Origin: Pempheris klunzingeri
Taxonomy: Eukaryota > Chordata > Actinopteri > Acropomatiformes > Pempheridae
NCBI RefSeq assembly: GCF_042242105.1
Contig: NC_092018.1
Span: 22,968,667-23,032,666 of the forward strand
Reading direction: 5' to 3'
DNA length: 64,000 nucleotides
Of the stretch, positions 51,514 through 61,317 are shown one piece after another. The translations under genes were made by a program, and so were the position numbers. Position 1 is the first letter of the stretch. Every line of letters begins with the position of its first letter. The notes beneath the pieces are model-generated. The model made no database searches. It was given only the letters and a program-made list of their open reading frames with translations, and was not told the DNA's origin.

Positions 51514-53993
51514 TTAGGAAGAGGTACGTGATTTCCTATTCCGCTTTGCTCGACGTGTGGCCGGAAATCGGATGAACTCAAAGTGTTTGCTTTGGTCTGT
51601 GTTGGGGAAGGGAGGCGGGCCAGTGTGTAGCCTCTTGATGAAATGGACCTCTCTCTGGTTCTCCCTCGTCCTGGAGGCTTTGATGGGCCTCCCCTTCCTA
51701 GTGAAAGCCACATACCAGCCCTCATACTTGGCATTCTGGAAAGCTGTGTAATTGTTCTCCAGGACTATCTCTGTGAAGATACAATCCCTGCTCCGACCAT
51801 TGGGCTGCGCAAGGAGACACAAAAGGTTTCTTATGTTGAATGTGGACAGACACAGATCACATGGCACACAGATAGAAGCTGTCTGGATACATATATATAT
51901 ATATATATATATAGAAAACCCTTCTTAAAGCAAGACTATATCATTTTTGAAAGAGGAAATAACATATTATTTCTCTCGCAAAGGAGAAGTTGAAGTTTTT
52001 AACACGAGACTTATATCGATCATATAAATAAAAATTACTATTATAGGCAGAGTGACAGCGACTCATTTCAGTTGTTTGAAGAACTGAAAGTTTGACTCTT
52101 TTGGCCTCATGAGTTCTTATTGCACAGAAGTGCTGAAAAAGAGTACATTGATGTCGACTCGTGTATGGTTACGTAGGTTTACAAGCCTGTCAGACCTGCT
52201 GTGTCAGTCTGAGTGTCCTGTTAACTCATAGAGGGGCCGAACAGCAGTCACAGTTTCTAAAATTCTGAACTGTGATGAGAAACAGATTTATGAGCTGTCA
52301 TGTCGGCCAGATATGTGAATCCTTCTTTTCCATTTCCATGAAGGAAGTAGAGAGTTGACTTATGACCAAAACACAAGCAGTACACGATGGGAGGGTACTT
52401 TCCCCTCGCTGCTGTCAGCGATGGCCAATAAGACTGAGCGACTATCATTCAGCCCTCTGCTCTGAGGAGTGCTTTTTTCCAGCACATCATGTCCTGAGGT
52501 GACTGACAAGTTATGAGACTACACTGACAATGGACTGAACCTTTAGTGGAGGAGCTACAGTGTAGTGAGATCTGATGAGGCCAGGCAAGGCCTCTGAAGA
52601 AAACAGCTCATAAATGGATTTGGATTTTTTTCCATAACTGTGTGTTTCTTTTCCAATTACGTGTTGCCTGGAGACCTTTCTGTCCACTCATAGTTATCTG
52701 GTTCTATGGGTACATATGGTAACTGACTCAGATCAATATATGGGTTTGGTATCAGCAACTAACTTAGTCTTATTGTTCCCACATAAAAGAAATCCACAAA
52801 TGTACGTTGTACCTTTCCAACGAGTTTCCCCTTCCGGTTCATGCAGAGGTATCGCCCACTCTCAGCACCTCTTATCCTCACTCGACTGCCAAAGGTGTCC
52901 GTCTCAACAAAGAGGCGAGCTGCCGGAAAAAGAGAGGAGAAAGTCAAGGAGCCGAAGGGGTGAAAAAAAGACAAACAACACAAAACCAAAGTGAGACCAC
53001 CAGTTTATCGCCCCATAATCTAGTCATAGACATTGAATGGCAAATATTATTTAGACAAGGCAAAGCTTTAATGAAGCTTTTATTGTCATTCTCTCAGTGG
53101 AGACGGCTGAGTCAGGCAAGCCTCCTAAAATTATACCTCTCGCAAATGATTAAACAAATGTTATCACTACACATTAAAGAGCTCTATTGGAAGCAGAATA
53201 TACATTCTCAATTGAGTTTGTCAATTGTATGCCCACAGTCAATTATGGCCATTGCGCATCACAACAGCCTTGTGTATTGGGGCTATAGAGACAAAGGACT
53301 TGTCCTAATCAGCCGCTAATTCGCCAGACGACGGCTTCATGGATACAGCAGGGAGGCCGAATTAACATACAGGCCTGAAAACAGCTCACAGAGGGAGGGA
53401 CGAGCAGGAGGTGAAACTGCTGGTTGTGCCTGAGGACATTGGTCCCCAACAGGGGTTTTGTGGCTCTACAGTCGGGACCAGAAAACTGCATTCCATCCAA
53501 GGCTTCCACTTAATTCCTTTGAAGAATCCCTCTAACACAACCTCCCTTAACATTTGTCATTTATTGCAGGTCAATCTTTGTTTACCAAGAGCTGGTATTT
53601 GTGCAGAAATCACAATTTACTACAGGTTGGACTGCAGATTTTACACACTGAGGTTGAGGTTGAATTAAGGTGAGCTCTGTCACACCGGAGATGCTGACTG
53701 GCCAAGAATCCTCTTTTTTTTTTTTTTTTTTAATGAATGTAACAAAAAACTTTGTACGTCTACCATTACATATAAGTCACAGAGCAGGGCGTCTGATTTT
53801 CTGAGAACCAACTGGCCAGTAAATAACATTTACTGTGGTTTCCTCAAAGACTCCTCTGACTCTGTCCACCGTGTGATAAAAAGCTTTTTAACCGCTTTCC
53901 CAACTCGCACACAAAGATGATGGCTGGAAACGACAGATCTATTTTCTCAATTTGTACAGCATGAACCAACATTTTCAAACGTGTTGTTAGTTA

Positions 53994-54050
<57 letters not shown>

Positions 54051-55130
54051 TATAAATATATATTCATGTTATTTGCCAGTGTTGTGTGTTTTTGTAAACT
54101 ATGATATGTACATTTGTTGATTGTACACAAAGAGCAAGAACATGCCACTTCTGCCCACTCGGATTCAACAAATACCACGGCAGCTTCAGAAACTTAACTT
54201 CTTAAAATCTTAAACTAATGTTATTATATTTTTTTTATCTCTACTATTTCAAGAGGTTTATGTGGAAACACCCTCAGAAGTGTTCCTTCAACCACCATCA
54301 CAGATCTATGGTGTTTATTTGACAGAAAACAGGATGCACAGCTCTGAGGCTGCAGAGTAAGAATGAAACTTCTCCTCTGTCTTGTCCTGTCCGTGCAATG
54401 AGCACAGACCCTCTAATCCTGCAAACTGCTGAAGGATCCCTCGGTATACGGGATGTAAGGGGAAAAGCAAATGGAAACATAGCCAAATGTCCACCTGCGT
54501 TAACAGCAGGCCTCGAGTCAGCTCTTACCGTACGTATTTCCATCCTCAGCTGTGGCGGTGACCCTTTTGCCCTGAATCTGGACGTGTTTCCCGCTGGTGC
54601 GGCTGTAGAGCTGGTAAACCCTGACCTGTCTGCGGCTGAGCTGGTCCGTCACTGCGCCCTGCGTCCTCACATACTGGTTAAAATTAGGAGACGGGTGATT
54701 CTCCCCCTTTTTTTTTGCAAAGGGAAAAATAAAATACATAATTTTTTTCTTTCTAATCTGGGATACAGTAATGTATGGCTAATTTTGTATAACCACCAAA
54801 ACAGATTGTAGCAAATCCAATAGTGCCCTACAGCTACTAGACCAGATGAAGTATATCTGCTCAAACTCGATTGCGGTTTTCAGAGTAGTTATTATTGAAG
54901 TTATTACAACTTTTATCTGAACTTTTTACTATTCTTTTTAAACTTCCTGTCAAATGTTCTGGTCACTTACCTGAGCATGGCACCACAGCACGAAGAAATG
55001 AAATGATCTGCAGAAGCGACAGTAAAAATAAAGTTATTATAAAGAAGTTATTTAAGAGGCAGCCATACAATCGTACGATCTCTCAGTCATCATCTTACAT
55101 GTAAATGCAGCGCTGGTTTAGTCCATACAT
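51514..55130 (-). CDS. fgf17: Fibroblast growth factor 17, complete, 5 exons, 214 aa
   Basis: A secreted FGF8-subfamily ligand for FGF receptors, used in midbrain-hindbrain and other patterning. Exons: 55130-55099 ([13 protein letters not shown]), 55007-54971 (a 37-nt micro-exon finishing the signal peptide, FFVLWCHAQ), 54706-54529 (starts [14 protein letters not shown]), 52919-52813 (107 nt, [18 protein letters not shown]) and 51804-51514 ([20 protein letters not shown] to the stop TAA). All phases agree. [16 protein letters not shown] and the C-terminal PFPN and KHFEF with TRR favour FGF17 over FGF8, FGF18 or FGF24; human FGF17 is 216 aa. The acceptor before exon 3 is weak, with a run of A directly before AG. 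A TTATATCA element near 55281-55289 may serve as the TATA box. Confidence 0.95.
51891..51913. repeat. (AT)n tract in fgf17 intron 4
   Basis: A pure AT run about 85 nt upstream of the last fgf17 exon on the minus strand. Similar AT runs are at 42067-42086 in fkbp15 and at 62070-62094. Confidence 0.9.
52985..53340. other. fgf17: Candidate conserved non-coding element in fgf17 intron 3
   Basis: A stretch of about 350 nt just beyond exon 4, free of simple repeats and of known fish repeat phrases, rich in homeodomain-type TAAT cores and AT/GC-mixed words (tttatcgccccataatctag, gtcaattatggccattgcgc, atcagccgctaattcgccag). The related FGF8 gene has well-known intronic enhancers. This is a compositional impression only; no alignment could be made. 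Confidence 0.35.
53996..54048. repeat. (GT)n microsatellite in fgf17 intron 3
   Basis: A nearly pure GT run of about 53 nt. A 20-nt T run lies nearby at about 53713-53732. These simple tracts bound the candidate conserved element on its upstream side. Confidence 0.95.
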
Positions 55131-55933
55131 TCTCCTTTTTATTTCATCCGATCAAGAAGCGAGAGTCCCGAGGCAGAGGAATCCCAGAAGGATGCGGCAG
55201 TCAGATCCAGCGGCGCTCCCACACTGTTGGATGTGCGCTCCTGACCTGTCCATCCACACGGGTCCGTCTCACACAGCCTCTGATATAACCAGCTCCTAGT
55301 TAATTCCCCTCACATTTATCAAAAACCTGATCCAGACGACTGAGTGGGGAAGAGCTCTTCAAAAGACGCGCGCAGCACATCAAAAGCAGATACATCCATT
55401 CTAAAACGCTCCTCGGGTCTGTCTTGACATCACTTGGGTGGTGGTGGTGGTGGTGGGAGGGGGGGATGTGAGGGACCTCGGGATCGGTGCGGGTCTGCTT
55501 GGGTTAATTCCTGGTTTTGAAAAGCCCTCTGCCTCACCGGGGTCAGGCTGCTCACTGGTTAAATGTTGGAGGACAAAGTCCCTCCCTGAAACCTTTCTAT
55601 TGTGGGTGGGCAAAGCAGCACGACCTCTAATGATGATTTAATAGGGGAGACGCAGATGTGCAGAAAAAAAAGGAAAAAAAAGGAAATTTACATTCTTCCA
55701 CAGAAAATACAACAACAAAGCCCCAAGACAAAAGTAATAATTCAAAATCTAAATCCTACAGTTAAATTATCCAAAAAAACAAAAAAAAACTGCCTTGAGA
55801 GTTTTAGCTCTGATGTCACTCAAGTTTGCTTGCTTTTAATGTAGCTCATTACTGCAGCATTGTATTTAAAAGAGAGCAGCTAATGGCACCTTATGGGTGT
55901 GGCAATCAGGTGTTAAAGAGACCACTGCCCACC

Positions 55934-55944
55934 CACCCCCCCCC

Positions 55945-55979
<35 letters not shown>
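55934..55979. repeat. Poly(C) tract upstream of fgf17
   Basis: About 46 nt that is almost entirely C on the plus strand, so G on the fgf17 sense strand, about 800 nt upstream of its start codon. Such a run can form G-quadruplex or i-motif structures. Its exact length is uncertain because homopolymers of this size are often misassembled. Confidence 0.9.
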
Positions 55980-56594
55980 AGCCTCCACTACACTTCCCTT
56001 TTATCTTATGTTAATTGGTCACACTCCCGGCTCATGTAAAAGGAGGCCAAAAACAAATCATACAGACAAAAGGCCTGTTTCATCTTCACATAATAAGCAA
56101 TCAACATCCCAAGATGAGCAGGAAGACGGTTCATTTACAGAGAAGAGAAGAGAAAGGAACCAAACAGAGGAAAAGAGAGGAGAAGACAGAGGGAGAGAAG
56201 CATAGTGGATAAAAATCGGTCTATATTTTGCTAGCTGCTGAGTCCAGATGGGGCATAGTTTGAGTCTACGAGCAACAACGTAACATGAGGCTTTGAGTGC
56301 CTTCACATTTTACCTTTCTCTTGACCCCACCACCACCCCTGTCGAGGGCAATTAAGTGATAAAATGCAGCAGTTAGGCATCTCTGACATGTTGATCTGCT
56401 TGTGGCCGGCTGACAGGAGCCGGCGGGAGTTGATTCCTCCCCGTCGATGTCACTTCTTACTGTAAGTCACTGTCAGCCAATCAATCCATCAATCAGTTCT
56501 CCTCTTGTATCACAACAATCAATATTGTTTTAGTCAGAACCCTAAACAGAACGCAGTGTTGTGAGCGAGGTGTGCTGAGAGAGCAGGTCATGAT

Positions 56595-56815
56595 TTAACT
56601 GAGCGCTGCATGGAACCAGCTCTGTGTGTGTGCCTGGTATTTCAGTGTTTGCATGAGGGAGACGTCGTCCATGGAGTCGGTCCACAATGGCGTCATGGCC
56701 CCGTAGGATGACGCAGTGACAAACTTCCCATCACCCACAGAAATGTGCGTGTCAGTGCCGTCCAAAGAGAACGTGAAGAGTACGGTCATGTCTGATGCAA
56801 CGGTAAACTTAATGA
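56595..56815 (-). other. Unassigned coding-like segment
   Basis: An open minus-strand frame runs from just after a stop codon near 56815 to TAA at 56595. Codon use is markedly coding-like (many GAC, GTC, CTC, TCC), and the translation is compositionally protein-like (KFTVASDMTVLFTFSLDGTD, then VGDGKFVTASSYGAM). The alternation of beta-like hydrophobics suggests a beta-rich fold. I do not recognise the family and see no confirmed partner exons, so it may be a terminal exon, a decayed gene or part of a mobile element. Confidence 0.3.
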
Positions 56816-57689
56816 CTCTGATTCATTCGTTGACTGATCTTTGCATCAGCCTTTATATGAGGATGGATAAAAATGAAAGCCGAGATCAGAAATCTACCCA
56901 TAAGAATGAATAAATCAGTGGGAAAAAAAAGAAAGAAACCGTAGCAATGGTGAAATTACTATGCACTGCACTTTACACATGAAAAATATGTATAATGTTC
57001 CAATCTCCATATCTTACTACTTTGGCCATATGTACAATATACAACACATTTCTGTGCATTTTTGTGTTAGCAGGAAGATGTAATAAATGATGTGTGCACT
57101 ACTGAGCACAGACTGTATAAAAGAAGTGGATGTGGCTTACGGGTCTGAAAAGTGAAGCCAATGCGAAAGTGCCTTAAACCCACTTTCTTTGTAATGACCG
57201 ACAGTGAGCGACCGGCTCCAAAGAAGTCCGATAGAATGGAAGTCTATGAAAGAGTGTGTCTACTTCTCACTTAATTTATTACCTCATTAAACATTTTAAT
57301 ATGAGTTTGTGGTCTTAGTCGCTAGTTTCAAGTCTTCGTCAATACAGCATGATGTTCGTTTTGAAAATCGTGGTCCTATTTAGAGTAAAATGGGCGAATA
57401 AAACGGGCTGTGCTTAAAGACGAGGCTGCCCTCTGACTGACCACAGATCCACAAATCAGTGGGTCCGCTTCTTATGTACAGTCCATGCTAACGAGTTGCA
57501 GTTTCAGAACACTACCACCAATGGGTGTGCTTCACAGCAGAAAGCACAGGTGTAATTAATCCCATTGACAAAGGCGCATAGTCACCAGAGTCATTATAGT
57601 GAAGCAGCAGCCTGCAGTGTTATTAATTACACCTGTGATTGTGACCTGCTGTGGTTAAGAGGGAACTCTTCTGCACCTACCGTGCTTGC

Positions 57690-57750
57690 ATGGATTCTCT
57701 CCGGGTACTCCGACTTCCTCCCGCATTCCAAAGACATGCAGGTTAATAGT
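57690..57750 (+). repeat. Fragment of the V-SINE/LINE-tail family
   Basis: Contains gattctctccgggtactccg and cattccaaagacatgcaggt, shared with the copy at 36383, and stops abruptly at a TAATAG run. Confidence 0.6.
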
Positions 57751-58574
57751 AGTAATAGTACGTCGCCTCATATTTCACATGTTTGTATCACCTCTGCAAT
57801 GCTACACATATCACTGTAACATGTATATCCCCAAACTAACTGTGTGCTGAACACTGATCTATAGAACTGGAGTTACATCGTAGTAACTTATTAACGTTAT
57901 CTCTCTGTAACTGTTTACTCAATGGGAGAATACCATTGATCAATGGCTGTCTTCATATTCATTAATCCATGTGCTACACAGAGTTTTGTGTTGAGCAAAG
58001 ACTATTTCCTATTGCTGTCTAAGACGTATTCTGCTAAATGTAGAAACATGGCTGTGCAAGATTACCTCTCCAGTCAGAGGTTGCACGGGCTAACAAAGAC
58101 ATTTTTTATTTGATGGCAGAGTTGGCTGTGGGCGTAGAGTGCTTTTGCAGTAGCTGCTGTCATCACTGTGGAATTCGCAGATCTCTGGCTGTGCTGTGTT
58201 GTCAGCGAGATGTTTAGGGAATGGAATACAGGAAGGAGAAAAAGAGTAAATAGTGTCTCATGAAATGCCACTTGTCAGCTCTCCTACTTCCACTTTGAGC
58301 GCATAAATACACTGTCAGACACCTATTAACAAGTTAGGGAACAAGAGTGAAATGCGTTCATTTACCGTGCTCAAAACGAATCAACTTTTATTTTTCTCAT
58401 TTGAATATTTTCCTGTCGCCCTTTTATTCCATTTCCAGTGCTCGTCCATGACAGCAGGCCCCAGCTCCTCTTGTGGTATCATCATTACTCATAAGTTCAG
58501 TATCAGCGTTGTGTAACTTGTGTCATACACTGATTAACAACATTTACCCCATTATGTAGATAGAAAACATGATC

Positions 58575-58620
58575 CATAACCCTAACCCTAACCACACTAC
58601 TGCACACCCTAACCCTGACC
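58575..58620. repeat. Short interstitial telomere-like repeat
   Basis: CCCTAA units occur as taaccctaaccctaaccaca and again as accctaaccctgacc. Only about three perfect units remain, so this is a short interstitial telomere-type tract and not a chromosome end. Confidence 0.6.
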
Positions 58621-59087
58621 CCAATCCACCTATCTGTTTCAGGTTTCACCTTTCCCTCACTCATAAACAAGACCTAGAGAAAACTCCTTCAGTCGTGGAA
58701 GCATCTCGTTCCTAAAGGGGTTATTTGTTGGAATGTCTTTACTCAAAATCCTCTTTGTTCTGTCAGCAGCAGGTTCTAAGGTTGACAGTGATGGCTGGCA
58801 TGTCTGGCCATCCAACACTTCCATCTAGGTCAACATGCTATCGCGACACCGCCGGCCTGAATGCCATCACATTTGGTATGTGTATTCAGGGTCCCCAGAG
58901 AGGTTCCCTTAAAAACAACATCATCAGATTTCTAAAAAAGAATCTGTGGATATTGGATAATCAAACAGGCTGTCAAATGCTTCAGTTTTTTGCTGAGCAC
59001 ATTCATGCTTCCAAGGGGCTGAAATATTGTAAGTCTAGTGGTCCCAAGGCCTTCAAAAATCTAAACGCCTATTCGACTGATTGCCAT

Positions 59088-59189
59088 GAAATCCATCCAT
59101 CCATTGTCTGTACTGCTTATCCGTCAGGGTCGGGGGGGAGCTGGAGCCAATCCCAGCTGACTTCTGGTCGCCAGCCGATCACAGGGCCT
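59088..59189 (-). mobile_element. Truncated V-SINE/LINE-tail insertion nested in another repeat
   Basis: In reverse orientation relative to the copy at 36383, it reads ccatccatccattgtctgta, then gctggagccaatcccagctg and ggtcgccagccgatcacagg. TGATTGCCAT is present on both sides (59078-59087 and 59190-59199), a clean 10-nt target-site duplication. The host sequence (ttatgaccaaatacctgcaa, catcagcctcagctgtactt) is itself a dispersed fish repeat. Confidence 0.8.
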
Positions 59190-60806
59190 TGATTGCCATC
59201 ATCAGGTCAAAATGTGTCTAATATTTTGGGTTATGACCAAATACCTGCAACATTAATGACATTCCCATCAGCCTCAGCTGTACTTTTGATAGACACTTCT
59301 TTGTCTTTTATAATTAAAAAAACAAAAGGTTGTAAATTACAACACCTATGGCAATTACAGGTGCATTTTTGGACCTCAGTCCAACAGACATCCAAACTGT
59401 GTGTCTTCGCTGACAGTTCGAGCTGTTTGCCCTCATGTGAGTGTCAAATATATTTATTTTCCCTTGGATTTGCACCTGTATTTGAAGTTTCATCATCTGT
59501 GGTCATCAATGCAGCTGATCAAACATCGCTGGGTGATGGATGCCATTTGTGATTTTTTTTCCGGGTTCGTTACAATAAAGAATACTGCCAATGCAAGAGT
59601 GTCTATCAGCAGACCGTAAGCATTCAGCGATAGATTGTGACTTAACAGACAATTATTTAATGAAAAATCATGGGAATATAACTACAATCTGTTTCACTGA
59701 ATAATAAGATTCAGTCAAAGGCAGGAAATGTTAAGGTTTGGGCTATGACTTTGTGGTTATTAGATTAAGTGCAAATTATAGCTCATTTTTGCCCCTCATT
59801 GGGGGCCTCCTCGTGGGCTAATCAAGCCATGGAGAGTACCACAAGGTTCTAAAACTGCTAAAAGTTTGAAAAAAAATTCTTTACACTCTCAGTCATTTTT
59901 TAAATAAGAATTCTAGTTGTGGAGAGGCAAATGCACCTCCGATTTATTTTCTTAGATGTATTGTAAGTAATAAAATTTCTATGAAGATGTACAATGTATT
60001 TTTCTTTATATTGGTGATCGTAGTGGGTGTTAAGGTGGAAATATATAGTACAGTACATATAAATGTGTCTATGAAAATAAATTACACCAGGGATACAAAT
60101 AGTCTTGTTATTAACAGGGAGGGAGAAATAACTGCTTTGCAGACTTTTGAGTGGTTGCCAAATTTTCAAAACAGAGAAACCCATTTCCCATACAGCTCGG
60201 GCCTTCCTCGGGGCTACTGTAGCTCCAGTGACAAGTGAAAGGAGAACTGGTGGTCTCCAAACAGCTCTGACCACATCGTAAAAATCTCTGCCATAAAGAG
60301 CAACTGGCCACTCTTTCTGACCCTGCAAAAATAGAGGCAAGGGTTCAGAAAGTGGGTGGTCCCCTTTATGTATGATCAAAAGAAGAGAAAAGTAAAAAAG
60401 AAAAAGAAAAAAGGAGGAGGATTCACTTGGACGAGCAGCCTGCTCCTCATCAGCAGCAGCAGGGCTCTTCTGCACCCAAACCCACAATCAGGTCAGTCTT
60501 CAGTGCTCTCAGTTGACTGATTCAGCAGCCTGGGAATTCTACACTCGAAATGTGAACATAACAGCGATTTGTGAATGTAGTTTGGATATGTTTTTATCTA
60601 GATGAACACTCAAATTATACTTTGAGGGGTGAAAATGTACAACTCTGTGCTTATTAGAAAAGCTGCTGACCCTTAGGTATCGCCCTGCCATTTGCAAGCT
60701 GACCATTTGAGCTTGCCAAATTTGACACAGCTGACGCAGGCAATAAATTTGAACTAGTTTCCCCACCCCCTTTATCCATAATGAGTGCTGTCCTGCAAAG
60801 CCTTTG

Positions 60807-60807
<1 letters not shown>

Positions 60808-60857
<50 letters not shown>
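60808..60857. repeat. (CA)n microsatellite
   Basis: A pure CA run of about 50 nt. A separate GT run lies at 61285-61314 and ends in a short G tract. The open frames across them are artefacts. Confidence 0.95.
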
Positions 60858-60858
<1 letters not shown>

Positions 60859-61282
60859 AGCAATCCTAATGTGATCATCATGGAATAAAGCTGTATTATA
60901 TGATGAAAGACACAAGCAATCTATAAAATCGGAAATTCGAAGACGTGCAGAAATGTGTGTACTGATATCTAAAATTGTAACGTCGCAGGTCAGACTGATG
61001 TGTGTGAATAACTAAAGACAATATGTAAGAGCTAATAGGTGACAGACAACGTTGTCAGGGTGACCAGACTGTGCAAATCCCCCTGAGTCCCCGAGCGCTG
61101 GGATGTCCGACAGGTGATACTCAAGTTGCTGATCCATGATTAACACTCGTCAGTTGCAGACGGGCTCTGACTGCTTCATCTGCAGGCCAAGAAGCTGGGA
61201 ACATGTCAGACTTCAAAACTAATAAAGTGACTCACACAAGTGCCCTTCTCAGAGCCACAGACACAGAGAGACGCGGAGGGTC

Positions 61283-61317
<35 letters not shown>

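Noticed and set aside
58725..59192. 155-codon plus-strand open frame
   Set aside because: It runs across a dispersed repeat and a nested retroposon insertion, so it cannot be a host gene.
59900..60487. 195-codon minus-strand open frame
   Set aside because: As a whole it is poly-Phe, poly-Tyr and Ile-rich translation of AT-rich DNA. Only the inner part after the acceptor near 60330 looks possibly coding and is reported separately at low interest.
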